64,000 bases of DNA from Variovorax paradoxus (GTDB taxonomy: Bacteria; Pseudomonadota; Gammaproteobacteria; Burkholderiales; Burkholderiaceae_C): NCBI RefSeq assembly GCF_902712855.1, contig NZ_LR743508.1, forward strand, positions 868,001-932,000. Reading direction: 5' to 3'. The notes beneath the pieces are model-generated. The model was given only the letters and a program-made list of their open reading frames with translations. It was not told the DNA's origin and did not search any database. Shown here piece by piece: positions 27,918 through 36,469 of this stretch (position 1 is its first letter; each line of letters begins with the position of its first letter). Made by a program: the position numbers and the translations under genes.

Positions 27918-28373
27918 TCAAAGGGTCGGGTGCGAGGCGCGGTCGAAGAACTTGCGCGCTGCGCGCTCGTCGCTGTCGCGCTGCTCGCGCTTGTTCGCTG
28001 CCATCGTTTCCTGGGCGCGCACGCGCTCGGCCAGGGTGTCGAACGAGCTCAGTCGGCGCTTCTGCTTCTGCCAGTCGACGCGGCCGTTGTCCAGCCGGCT
28101 CTCGGTCTGCGCGGCGATGGCGCGCTGCTGCTCGATGGCGCCGTCCAGGGTGCCCAGGAAATTGCGGTAGTTGCGCCACTGCGACGAGGGCAGGCCGTCG
28201 CGCATCAGGGCGTCGAGCTGGTCGTGGTAGTCCTGGCGGTACTGCAGCAGCAGTTCGAGCTTCTGGCTGGCGTTCAGGTGCGCGCTCTGCAGCGCGCCCA
28301 GGCGGCGCGCGGCGTCGTCCGTCTGTGTGTGGGCCAGGTCGATCAACATGCCGAGGGGGAGCTTGCGGGTCAT
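27918..28373 (-). CDS. fliJ: Flagellar export chaperone FliJ
   Basis: 151 residues, almost entirely alpha-helical coiled coil with heptads of Leu/Ala and abundant Gln/Arg/Asp (LGALQSAHLNASQKLELLLQ; VDWQKQKRRLSSFDTLAERV), matching the antiparallel FliJ hairpin that inserts into the FliI ring. It lies between fliI and fliK in the canonical order. Confidence 0.95.
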   Translation of the reverse strand: MTRKLPLGMLIDLAHTQTDDAARRLGALQSAHLNASQKLELLLQYRQDYHDQLDALMRDGLPSSQWRNYRNFLGTLDGAIEQQRAIAAQTESRLDNGRVDWQKQKRRLSSFDTLAERVRAQETMAANKREQRDSDERAARKFFDRASHPTL

Positions 28374-28413
28374 GGAGGGAGTCCTTGCTTGGTATCTCTG
28401 AATCTGTGTGCGC

Positions 28414-29838
28414 CTAGACGCGGCGTTCGGCCCTGAACAGGTTTTCCAGCTGCCCGATGGCCTCTTCGTAGGGCGTGCGCTCGTCCATCGACTGCTGCAG
28501 GAACGCCTCGATGCGCGGGTACATCGCGATCGCCTGGTCCAGCTGCGGGTCGTGGCCCGGCGCGTAGGCGCCGACGCTGATCAGGTCGCGGTTGCGCTGG
28601 TAGCGCGAGAGCATCTGCTTGAAGCGGCGCACCGTGTCGAACTGCGACGACGGGATCAGCGCGGTCATGGCGCGGCTGATGGAGGCCTCAATGTCGATGG
28701 CCGGGTAGTGGCCGGCCTCCGCCAGCGTGCGCGAGAGCACCACGTGGCCGTCCAGGATGGCGCGCGCCGAGTCGGCGATCGGGTCCTGCTGGTCGTCGCC
28801 TTCGGACAGCACCGTATAGAAGGCAGTGATTGAGCCGCCGCGCCCCTGGGCGTCGCGCGAGCCGTTGCCCGCGCGTTCCACCAGCGCGGGCAGCTTGGCG
28901 AACACCGAGGGCGGGTAGCCCTTGGTGGCCGGCGGCTCGCCCACGGCCAGCGCGATCTCGCGCTGCGCCATGGCGTAGCGGGTGAGCGAGTCCATGATGA
29001 GCAGCACGTCCTTGCCCAGGTCGCGGAAGTACTCGGCCAGGCAGGTGGCGTACGCCGCGCCCTGCAGGCGCAGCAGCGGGGAGTTGTCGGCGGGCGCGGC
29101 CACCACCACGGCGCGCGCGAGGCCTTCCTCGCCGAGCGTGTTCTCGATGAAGTCCTTCACTTCTCGGCCGCGTTCGCCGATCAGGCCGACCACGATGACC
29201 TCGGCGCTGGTGAACCGCGCCATCATGCCGAGCAGCACGCTCTTGCCCACGCCGGAGCCGGCGAACAGGCCCATGCGCTGGCCGCGGCCGACGGTGAGCA
29301 TCGCGTTGATGGCGCGCACGCCGACGTCGAGCACCGAGTCGATCGGCGCGCGCGTGAGCGGGTTGATGGGCGGCGAGCTCAGCGGCACCTTGCGTTCGAG
29401 GTCGAGCGGGCCGAGCCCGTCGAGCGGGCGGCCGGCCGCGTCGACCACGCGGCCGAGCATGCCGATGCCGACCGGCAGGCGCTTGGTATGGGCATTGCCC
29501 GCGCCGGCATGGCCCGGCTCCACCGTCACGGGCCGCGCGAACACGCGCGCGCCGGGCACCAGCCCGGCCACCTCGGTCTGCGACATCAGGAACAGGCGTT
29601 CGCCCGCGAAGCCGACCACTTCTGCCTCGGCATAGCGCTGTGCATTGCCGGGCGGCAGCTCGATCAGGCAGTCGCTGCCCACGGGCAGCTGCAGGCCCAC
29701 GGCTTCCAGCACCAGACCTACCGCGCGCGTGAGGCGGCCGGAGGCGGTGGTGGTGGTGACGTGCGAGACGCTGCCGCGCGCCTTGTCCAGCGCGGCGCGC
29801 ACGGTCTGCAGGTGAGGGTTGGAGGCGACGGTCTGCAT
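28414..29838 (-). CDS. fliI: Flagellum-specific export ATPase FliI
   Basis: 474 residues, F1-beta-like ATPase. Walker A is AGSGVGKS (193-200), Walker B lies at DVLLIMDSLTRYAMAQREI, and the conserved ERGREVKDFIE glutamate is present. It powers unfolding and export of flagellar substrates with FliH and FliJ. A conventional N-terminal beta-barrel (about 30-115) and a C-terminal helical domain are present. 16 bases separate it from fliH. Confidence 0.98.
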   Translation of the reverse strand: MQTVASNPHLQTVRAALDKARGSVSHVTTTTASGRLTRAVGLVLEAVGLQLPVGSDCLIELPPGNAQRYAEAEVVGFAGERLFLMSQTEVAGLVPGARVFARPVTVEPGHAGAGNAHTKRLPVGIGMLGRVVDAAGRPLDGLGPLDLERKVPLSSPPINPLTRAPIDSVLDVGVRAINAMLTVGRGQRMGLFAGSGVGKSVLLGMMARFTSAEVIVVGLIGERGREVKDFIENTLGEEGLARAVVVAAPADNSPLLRLQGAAYATCLAEYFRDLGKDVLLIMDSLTRYAMAQREIALAVGEPPATKGYPPSVFAKLPALVERAGNGSRDAQGRGGSITAFYTVLSEGDDQQDPIADSARAILDGHVVLSRTLAEAGHYPAIDIEASISRAMTALIPSSQFDTVRRFKQMLSRYQRNRDLISVGAYAPGHDPQLDQAIAMYPRIEAFLQQSMDERTPYEEAIGQLENLFRAERRV

Positions 29839-29854
29839 CGGTGCGATCGGGTGT

Positions 29855-30532
29855 TCAGGCGGATTCCGCGCCGTAGGCGCTGTCGTCGCGCAGCACCGAA
29901 GACACGCGCTTCCAGCGGGTCTCCAGCGTGCCGTCGAGCTCGCCGTTGGCGGATTGCACGCGGCAGCCGCCGCGCGTGAGGGTGTCGTCGGCGCGCACCT
30001 GCCAGCCGGCGGCCTCGATCTCGTGGCCCAGGCTGTTCTTTACCAGCGCCGCGTCGTCGGGGTGCAGCAGCAGGCGCGGCTCGCCGCGCAGGGCAGGTTC
30101 GGTGTTGAGCAGGTCGCGCACCAGCGGCAGCACCCAGCCGGGCTCGGCCGTGAACGTGCGGTGCACCACCTGGCGCGCCACGTCGAGGGCCAGCGCGAGC
30201 ACGGTGTCTGCCAGCTCGCCTTCGGCGCGGCGCAGGGCGTCGGGGAAGGAACGGGTCAGCGCGCGCAGGCGCTCGGCGTGCACGGTGGCGGCAGCGAGGC
30301 CGGTGGCCAGGCCTTCGGTGTGGCCGGCCTTGCGGCCTTCGGCGAGGCCCTCGGCCCGGCCTTCGGCTTCGGCCGCGGCGCGTGCATCCTTGCGGATGCG
30401 GGCCAGTTCGGCCAGATCGATCTTCGGCGCAGGCGGTGCGGGCGGCGGCACGGGCACGCCCGCACGCGCGGCGGCGCTTGCCGTCTTGCGGCCGGCGGGC
30501 GCTGGCGGCCTGCCGCCGTCGAGCGTGCCCAT
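29855..30532 (-). CDS. fliH: Flagellar assembly protein FliH (5' end probably frameshifted)
   Basis: 225 residues from ATG 30532: a Pro/Ala linker, an Ala/Glu/Gly-rich helix with repeated AEGRAEGLAEGRKAGH (the FliH GxxxG stalk) and a C-terminal domain (LVRDLLNTEPALRGEPRLLLHPDDAALVK ... WQVRADDTLTRGGCRVQS). FliH regulates FliI and docks it on FliN. The same frame runs upstream with a recognisable FliH N-terminus (SAWERWEMGTLDG) and no start codon before the overlapping fliG stop. A good ATG at 30696 (MTSSDPAP), overlapping the fliG end, is out of frame by one base across a CCCCGCCCCGCCCGCCCG tract. The true gene is probably 29855-30696 with a frameshift or missed base there. Confidence 0.88.
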   Translation of the reverse strand: MGTLDGGRPPAPAGRKTASAAARAGVPVPPPAPPAPKIDLAELARIRKDARAAAEAEGRAEGLAEGRKAGHTEGLATGLAAATVHAERLRALTRSFPDALRRAEGELADTVLALALDVARQVVHRTFTAEPGWVLPLVRDLLNTEPALRGEPRLLLHPDDAALVKNSLGHEIEAAGWQVRADDTLTRGGCRVQSANGELDGTLETRWKRVSSVLRDDSAYGAESA

Positions 30533-30682
30533 TTCCCAGCGTTCCCAGGCGGAAAGTGCGGGCTTCGGGCCGGCTGCGGCCTGCCGGGCCGCAGCCTGGA
30601 TCGCGGCGAGGCGTTCGGGCGAGCCGCCGAACAGGTCGGCGCGGCCGAAGCCGGAGGCGCCGTTCGGGCGGGCGGGGCGGGG

Positions 30683-31681
30683 TCAGACGAAGTCATCGGT
30701 GCCAGGTGCCGCAATCACGATTTCGCCGGATTCCGCGAGGCGGCGCGCCACCTGCAGGATCGCCTTCTGCTCGGCCTCGACCTGCGACACGCGCACCGGA
30801 CCGCGCAGTTCCATGTCCTCGCGCAGCGTTTCGGCGGCGCGTTGCGACATGTTGTTGAGGAACTTGTCGCGCAGCTCCATCGGCGCGCCCTTGAGCGCGA
30901 TGATGAGCGAGTCGCTCTCGATGTCCTTGAGCAGGCGCTGGATGCTGCGGTCTTCCAGGCCCAGCAGGTTCTCGAACACGAACATCTCGTCGACGATGCG
31001 CTGTGCCAGCGCCTCGTCCTGCTCGCGCACATGGGCGATGGCTTCCTCTTCCTGCGTGGTGCTCATCAGGTTGACGATCTCCGCCGCCGTGCGCACGCCA
31101 CCCAGTCGGCTGCGGCGCAGGCCCTGGCCGGCGAGCATCTCGGTGAGCACGTCGGTCAGCTCGTTCAGCGCCGACGGCTGCACGCCGCCGAAGGTGGCCA
31201 CGCGCATGATGACGTCGTGGCGCAGGCGCGTGGGCAGCTTCTCGAGCACCTCGGAGGCCTTCATGCGGTCCAGGTGCACCAGCAGCGTTGCCAGGATCTG
31301 CGGGTGCTCGTCGCGGATGAGCTCGGCCACTTCGCCGGCTTCCAGCTCGTTGAGGCGGTCGATGCCGCCGCGCGGCTCGTCGGGCTGCAGGATGTCTTCG
31401 AGCAGGTTGCTGGCGCGGTCCTCGCCCAGCGCCTTCTTCAGCACCGCGCGGATGTAGCTGGTCGAGCCCAGGTGCAGGGCCGAGAGCTGCTCGGTTTCCT
31501 GGCGGAACTCGGCCAGCACCGAGGCCAGCTCTTCCTTGGAGACGGAAGTCAGCTTCGACATCGCGAGGCCCAGCGCCTGCACCTCGGAGGTGGGCAGCTG
31601 GTGCAGCGCGGCGGCGGCGCGGTCTTCACCGAGGGCCATCAGCAGGATGGCGCTCTTGCGGGTTCCGATTTCGTTACTCAT
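30683..31681 (-). CDS. fliG: Flagellar motor switch protein FliG
   Basis: 332 residues, the usual FliG length, with the three FliG domains. The N-terminal FliF-binding part has RKSAILLMALGEDRAAAALHQL, the middle has the conserved EHPQILATLLVHL (EHPQ motif), and the C-terminal motor domain has the charged ridge (LRDKFLNNMSQRAAETLREDMELRGPVRVSQVEAEQKAIL). It is the rotor face that meets MotA. The start overlaps the fliF stop by eight bases. Confidence 0.98.
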   Translation of the reverse strand: MSNEIGTRKSAILLMALGEDRAAAALHQLPTSEVQALGLAMSKLTSVSKEELASVLAEFRQETEQLSALHLGSTSYIRAVLKKALGEDRASNLLEDILQPDEPRGGIDRLNELEAGEVAELIRDEHPQILATLLVHLDRMKASEVLEKLPTRLRHDVIMRVATFGGVQPSALNELTDVLTEMLAGQGLRRSRLGGVRTAAEIVNLMSTTQEEEAIAHVREQDEALAQRIVDEMFVFENLLGLEDRSIQRLLKDIESDSLIIALKGAPMELRDKFLNNMSQRAAETLREDMELRGPVRVSQVEAEQKAILQVARRLAESGEIVIAAPGTDDFV

Positions 31682-33455
31682 CGCTGTTCATCCAGTGCTG
31701 GATCAGGGCCGCGACCAGCTTGGGGTCCTTCTCGGCGATCTGGTGCGCGTAGTCCATGTCGGCCTTCTTGCGGTTGGCTTCGCGTTCGCGCAGGGCTTCT
31801 TCCTGCGACGGTCCGGCGGCTTCCGGCGTGTCGGCCGGGGCGGTGTCTTCGGGCTCGGCGGCCGGCACGGGCGCCGGAGGCGGCGCCGCGTGGCGGCGCA
31901 CCAGCGGCCGGATCACCCCGAACCAGGCGAACAGTGCGAGCAGCGCGATCAGCAGGTACTGGCCCAGCGTCTTGCCGATCTCGATGTTGTCGCGGTCCTT
32001 CCAGAACGGCACTTCGGGGCCGGGGCCGCTGTCGGCATCGCGGGCGAAAGCGCTGTTGACCACGTTCAGCGAGTCGCCGCGGTCCTGGCTGAAGCCCATG
32101 GCTTCCTTGGCGAGGTTGCGGATCTGCTCGAGCTCGGCCGGGGTCAGCGCGCGGCTGGTGCTCTTGCCGCCGGCGTCCACGCTGTCGCGGTTGTTCACCA
32201 CCACCGCGACCGACAGCCGCTTCACGCCGCCGGCAGCCTGCTGCACGTGGCGGATGGTGCGGTCGAGCTCGTAGTTGGTGGTGGTGTCCTTGCGCGTGCT
32301 GCTCGGGCCGCTTGAAGCGGTCGAGGCCGTGGAGGCGGTCGTGCCCTGGGCAGCGGCGGCACCCGGTGCACCCGGCGTTCCGGGAGCGCCCGGCGTACCG
32401 GCCGGCGGCGTGCCCGGCGCGTTCGGGGCGCGCGGACCGACGATCGGCGCGGTCGGGTTCACCGGCGGCTGGTTCGACAGCGCGCCCGGCACGCCGCCGG
32501 GCGGTCCGCTGCCGTGCTGCGCCGATTCGCTCGTCTGCTGGCTGCGCACGGCGGCCTGCGACGGGTCCTGGTTGGGCTTGTATTTCTCGTCGGTGTGCTC
32601 GACCACCGAGAAGTCGATGTCGGCAGCCACCTGGGCGCGCACGTTGCTCGCGCCGACGATCGGCTGCAGGATGGCCTCGATGCGGCGGATGTAGCCGGCC
32701 TCGATCTCCTGCGCATATTTGAGCTGGCTCACGTCCAGCCCGCGGTCGGCACCGCGCGCGGAGGACAGCAGGTTGCCGCGCTGGTCGACCACGGTGACGC
32801 TCTTGGCGTCCAGGTCGGGCACGCTGCTCGACACCATGTGCACGATGGCGCTGACCTGGCCTTCGTCGATGCTGCGCCCGCGCAGGAGCGTGAGCACCAC
32901 CGACGCCGAGGGCTTCTTCTGCTCGCGCACGAAGAGCGAAGGCTTCGGCAGCGCCAGGTGCACCCGGGCCGCCTCGATGGTGCCGATGGATTCGATGGAA
33001 CGCGCCAGCTCGCCCTCGAGGCCGCGCTGGTAGTTCACCTGCTCCGCGAACTGGCTGGTGCCGAACTTCTGGTTGTCCATCAGTTCGAAACCGACCCCGC
33101 CGGCCTTGGGCAGGCCCTGGGCCGCGAGCTTCAGGCGCGTTTCGGCCACCTTGTCGCCCTGGATCAGGATCGCGCCGCCGCCTTCGGCGAACTTGTAGGG
33201 CACGTTCATCTGCTGCAGCGACGCGATGATCGCGCCGCCGTCGCGGTCCGACACGTTGGTGTAGAGCACCTTGTAGTCGGGCGCGCGGCTCCACAGCATG
33301 AACGCGGCGGCCGCGGCCACCACGGCCGCCGCGCCGACGATCAGCGGCAGCTTGGGCTGCGCGCGCATGCGCTCCAGGATCGGGGGCAGGCCGGAGCCTG
33401 CACCGGAGCCGTTGCCGGCATTGGGCATGTCGCCCGCGGGCACTGCCGTGCTCAT
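31674..33455 (-). CDS. fliF: Flagellar MS-ring protein FliF
   Basis: 593 residues with TM1 (about 34-56), two ring-building motifs (APDYKVLYTNVSDRDGGAII; KSVTVVDQRGNLLSS; GASNVRAQVAADIDFSVVEHT), TM2 (LLIALLALFAWFGVIRPLV) and a cytoplasmic C-terminus that binds FliG (KDPKLVAALIQHWM). Between the second ring motif and TM2 there is an unusual collagen-like insert of Gly-x-Pro triplets (PGTPPAGTPGAPGTPGAPG). It is the first gene of the minus-strand operon and is divergent from fliE. Confidence 0.97.
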   Translation of the reverse strand: MSTAVPAGDMPNAGNGSGAGSGLPPILERMRAQPKLPLIVGAAAVVAAAAAFMLWSRAPDYKVLYTNVSDRDGGAIIASLQQMNVPYKFAEGGGAILIQGDKVAETRLKLAAQGLPKAGGVGFELMDNQKFGTSQFAEQVNYQRGLEGELARSIESIGTIEAARVHLALPKPSLFVREQKKPSASVVLTLLRGRSIDEGQVSAIVHMVSSSVPDLDAKSVTVVDQRGNLLSSARGADRGLDVSQLKYAQEIEAGYIRRIEAILQPIVGASNVRAQVAADIDFSVVEHTDEKYKPNQDPSQAAVRSQQTSESAQHGSGPPGGVPGALSNQPPVNPTAPIVGPRAPNAPGTPPAGTPGAPGTPGAPGAAAAQGTTASTASTASSGPSSTRKDTTTNYELDRTIRHVQQAAGGVKRLSVAVVVNNRDSVDAGGKSTSRALTPAELEQIRNLAKEAMGFSQDRGDSLNVVNSAFARDADSGPGPEVPFWKDRDNIEIGKTLGQYLLIALLALFAWFGVIRPLVRRHAAPPPAPVPAAEPEDTAPADTPEAAGPSQEEALREREANRKKADMDYAHQIAEKDPKLVAALIQHWMNSDE

Positions 33456-33747
33456 GCGTGCACCTTCGTCACGGCTGCGCAGCCGGCAGGGGCCGATGCC
33501 TGGTCAAGAGAGGGGATTCGGTGTTGAGATTTCATTCCGGAGGGCCGGTGAAGTCGTCCACGGCCTGTTCGTTTCGAGAAGATTGTCAACAGTCGAACGG
33601 AATTCGAATGGCCGAACAGCCGGGGTTTTCGCCCTCAGTTGCGCGCTTGAATCGGGGTCTTCCCTTGATACGCTGCGGGCCAGCCGGAGGACTTGCGTCC
33701 TCCTTGTCAAGTCACGCAGAAGTGTTCACACAGGAAGAAGAGATCCC
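33456..33747. promoter_or_regulatory. Divergent promoter region between fliF and fliE
   Basis: 292 bases with no convincing gene. It must carry the start signals of the large minus-strand fli operon and of fliE. On the plus strand a possible sigma-70 promoter is TTGAAT (33647-33652), 16 bases, TACGCT (33669-33674). FlhDC binding is expected for class II genes, but I cannot place its loose site with confidence. No FliA-type GCCGATAA is present. Confidence 0.5.
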
Positions 33748-34065
33748 ATGTCGATCAGCGCCATCGAATCCGTCTTGCAGCAGATGCGCGTCACCGCGCT
33801 CAACACCGGCATCGCCCCGGCCGCGGGCGCGCCCGCGGAAGCCGGCGGCTTCGCCGCCGAGCTCAAGCGCTCGCTCGCCAACATCAGCGGCGCCCAGCAG
33901 AGCGCCTACGCCCAGGCCGAATCGTTCGAACTGGGCAAGCCCGGCGTGGCGCTGAACGACGTGATGGTCGACCTTCAGAAGGCCAATGTGGCGTTCCAGA
34001 CCGGGCTTCAGGTGCGAAACCGCCTGGTCACCGCCTACCAGGAGGTCATGAATCTCCAGGCCTGA
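33748..34065 (+). CDS. fliE: Flagellar hook-basal body protein FliE
   Basis: 105 residues, normal for FliE. ATG 33748 follows GGAAGAAGAGATCCC; the open frame upstream is not coding. The conserved C-terminal helix KPGVALNDVMVDLQKANVAFQTGLQVRNRLVTAYQEVMNLQ identifies it. It joins the MS ring to the rod and is an early export substrate. It stands alone between divergent fliF and the fliC unit. Confidence 0.96.
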   Translation: MSISAIESVLQQMRVTALNTGIAPAAGAPAEAGGFAAELKRSLANISGAQQSAYAQAESFELGKPGVALNDVMVDLQKANVAFQTGLQVRNRLVTAYQEVMNLQA

Positions 34066-34117
34066 CGGGGTGTTGGGGTGACTCGCGGGGCGTGCGCAAC
34101 TTTTTTGCGAGAGGCCC

Positions 34118-34144
34118 TAAAGGTTTGTGGGGGCTGGCCGATAA
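34118..34144 (+). promoter_or_regulatory. Sigma-28 (FliA) promoter of fliC
   Basis: TAAAGGTT, exactly 11 bases, GCCGATAA: the best match to the FliA consensus in the window, as expected for flagellin. The leader to ATG 34241 is about 90 bases, with AGGAG just before the start. Confidence 0.92.
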
Positions 34145-34240
34145 CCAAATCAACGATGGCTTGAGTCTCACAGTGGAAGCGGGTCCAGCGTTACGGCCGA
34201 TGGCCGGAGTCACACAACCTTTGTTAATCAGGAGTCGATC

Positions 34241-35887
34241 ATGGCGCAAGTCATCAACACGAACAGCCTCTCGCTGCTCACGCAAAACAACCTCAACAAG
34301 TCGCAGTCGGCGTTGAACAGCGCCATCGAGCGCCTGTCCTCCGGCATGCGCATCAACAGCGCCAAGGACGACGCTGCCGGCCAGGCCATCGCCAACCGCT
34401 TCACGGCCAACATCAAGGGCCTGACGCAAGCAACGCGCAATGCCAACGACGGCATCTCGATCGCCCAGACGACCGAAGGCGCGCTGACCGAAGTCAACAA
34501 CAACCTGCAACGCATTCGCGAACTGTCGGTGGAAGCCGCCACGGGCACGAACTCGGCAACCGACCTGGACTCGATCCAGGCTGAAATCGGCCAGCGTCTG
34601 GACGAAATCAACCGCGTGTCGGAACAGACCCAGTTCAACGGCGTGAAGGTCCTGTCGGCCAACGCTGGCAAGCTGACCGTGCAAGTCGGCGCGAACGACG
34701 GCGAAACCATCGACATCGACCTGCAGGAAATCAGCGCCAAGACCCTGGGTCTGGACAACTTCAACGTGAACGGCAAGGGCGCCGCCAACAAGTCGGCCAC
34801 CGAGTCGGACCTGCTGGTCGCTGGCTGGACCAAGGGTGCCACCACCAACGGCAACACCGCCTACACGAAGAACACGACCGCCGCCACGGCCAACGACGTT
34901 CTCTCGAAGATGCAAGACGGCGGCACGGTCGCAGTCGGCACCGCCACCTACACGTACAGCGCTTCGTCGAAGAGCTACACGCTCGCTGAAACGGGCCGCA
35001 CCGGCGCCCCACTCACCGCCTCGCTGACGGCACCGGCCGGCCAGACCCTGTCGGCCACCGTGACCCTGGGCGGCAAGGCAACGGACGTCAAGATCGACAG
35101 CTCGGGCGGCATCACCGCTGCCGACGGCTCGGCCCTGTTCGTCGACGTCACGGGCAACCTGACCCCGACCGACAACGGCGGCTCCGCCGTTGCAGCAACC
35201 GTCTCGTCGCTGACCGGCGCGATGGCCACCGCAGGCGACACGATCAAGATCAACAACACCGGCGCGGTGTTCACGGCCACGGCTACCGCCGGCACGATGA
35301 ACGTCACGAAGGAACCCGTTGCTGCCGACACCGTCAAGGCCCTGGTGAACACGTTCGCCGCCGCCGCCACGATCGACATCGACGGCGCTGCAGGCAGCAC
35401 CGCTGCCTACACCGTGGCTGCAACGACCGGTGCAGTGACCAACGGCGGCGCTCAGTTCGTCGACCTCAGCGGCGCGCTCACGACCGCCACGACCGAAACC
35501 GTCACGATGCATGAAAACGGCGTCGTCACCGACAGCAAGGCCAACACCGTGTACGCCGATGCGGCCAACGTCGGCAAGCTGACGACCAAGGCTGTCAGCA
35601 ACACGACCGCCACGGTCGACCCGCTGAAGGCACTCGACGCCGCTCTGTCGAAGGTCGACAAGCTGCGCAGCTCGCTGGGTGCGGTGCAGAACCGTTTCGA
35701 CTCGGTGATCGCCAACCTGGGCACCACCGTGACCAACCTGTCGTCGTCGCGCTCGCGCATCGAAGACGCTGACTACGCGGTCGAAGTGTCGAACATGACG
35801 CGCGCCCAGATCCTGCAGCAAGCCGGTACCTCGGTGCTGTCGCAAGCCAACCAGACGACGCAAGGCGTGCTGTCCCTCCTGCGTTAA
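34241..35887 (+). CDS. fliC: Flagellin FliC
   Basis: 548 residues, the filament subunit. The conserved N-terminal D0/D1 (AQVINTNSLSLLTQNNLNKS; ALNSAIERLSSGMRINSAKDDAAGQAIA) and C-terminal D1/D0 (SSLGAVQNRFDSVIANLGTTVTNLSS ... VLSQANQTTQGVLSLLR) are intact. The variable centre (about 170-470) is Thr/Ala/Gly-rich beta structure with almost no aromatic residues, consistent with the surface-exposed D2/D3 domains. No cysteine is seen, as usual. Driven by the sigma-28 promoter at 34118 and followed by hairpins at 35915-36020. Confidence 0.98.
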   Translation: MAQVINTNSLSLLTQNNLNKSQSALNSAIERLSSGMRINSAKDDAAGQAIANRFTANIKGLTQATRNANDGISIAQTTEGALTEVNNNLQRIRELSVEAATGTNSATDLDSIQAEIGQRLDEINRVSEQTQFNGVKVLSANAGKLTVQVGANDGETIDIDLQEISAKTLGLDNFNVNGKGAANKSATESDLLVAGWTKGATTNGNTAYTKNTTAATANDVLSKMQDGGTVAVGTATYTYSASSKSYTLAETGRTGAPLTASLTAPAGQTLSATVTLGGKATDVKIDSSGGITAADGSALFVDVTGNLTPTDNGGSAVAATVSSLTGAMATAGDTIKINNTGAVFTATATAGTMNVTKEPVAADTVKALVNTFAAAATIDIDGAAGSTAAYTVAATTGAVTNGGAQFVDLSGALTTATTETVTMHENGVVTDSKANTVYADAANVGKLTTKAVSNTTATVDPLKALDAALSKVDKLRSSLGAVQNRFDSVIANLGTTVTNLSSSRSRIEDADYAVEVSNMTRAQILQQAGTSVLSQANQTTQGVLSLLR

Positions 35888-35914
35888 TCCACAACCCTCA
35901 ACTAGCAAAGGAAA

Positions 35915-36020
35915 GCCGGCCCCCGCAAGGGGGTCCGGCAGGCGCAGGCCCCGGGAGCAAGCCCGGAACCGCCTGCGCTGTGCCCAGCGGCCACGCCCGA
36001 AGCGAGGCCGCTGGGCACAG
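35915..36020 (+). terminator. Three consecutive GC-rich hairpins between fliC and flaG
   Basis: Hairpin 1 (35915-35939) pairs GCCGGCCCCC with GGGGGTCCGGC around GCAA. Hairpin 2 (35942-35978) pairs GCGCAGGC with GCCTGCGC around an inner CCGGG/CCCGG. Hairpin 3 (35978-36020) has a perfect 15-bp stem, CTGTGCCCAGCGGCC with GGCCGCTGGGCACAG. None has a long U-tract, so attenuation or 3'-end protection of abundant fliC mRNA is as likely as simple termination. Confidence 0.65.
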
Positions 36021-36049
36021 CGAGAACCGCCAGACAACAAGGTAGAAAA

Positions 36050-36406
36050 ATGTCGAACCCCGTGCCGACCATTCCCGTGAAGGACAGTCCCTGGACGCAG
36101 CTGCTCGCCGGCCGCGCCGCGGGTGCCGGCGCCGGTGCGGCGACTGCCGCCGCCGCGGCCGAAGGCGCCGTGGACGAGGCCACGCCGGTGCAGGTGGAGC
36201 ACGCGGTGCGCGAGGTGAATGCGGCGCTCGCGGTGCGCGAGGTCGGCCTCCGCTTCGAGGTCGACAAGGACACCGACAAGCTCATCGTGAAGGTGGTCGA
36301 CCGCGCCAGCGGCGAGGTCATCCGCCAGATCCCGAACGAAGAGGTCGTGCGCATCGCCAGGCTCATGAGCGAAGGCAACGGCCTGCTGGTCGACCAGGCC
36401 GCCTGA
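36050..36406 (+). CDS. flaG: FlaG family flagellar protein
   Basis: 118 residues. The C-terminal ~75 residues match FlaG: REVNAALAVREVGLRFEVDKDTDKLIVKVVDRASGEVIRQIPNEEVVRIARLM. The N-terminal third is Ala/Gly-rich linker. FlaG proteins affect filament length and stability in other bacteria; the mechanism is unclear. It lies between fliC and fliD, its usual place, behind the hairpin block. Confidence 0.92.
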   Translation: MSNPVPTIPVKDSPWTQLLAGRAAGAGAGAATAAAAAEGAVDEATPVQVEHAVREVNAALAVREVGLRFEVDKDTDKLIVKVVDRASGEVIRQIPNEEVVRIARLMSEGNGLLVDQAA

Positions 36407-36469
36407 GCGCGCCTGGAGACCAACGCGCCCCCTCTCTTTGAAGAACAAGCAACACAGGAATTCATTCAA

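Noticed and set aside
24548..28417. Long plus-strand open frame opposite fliN to fliJ
   Set aside because: It lies antisense to five well-supported fli genes with conserved motifs and start-stop overlaps; its translation is low-complexity Gly/Arg/His.
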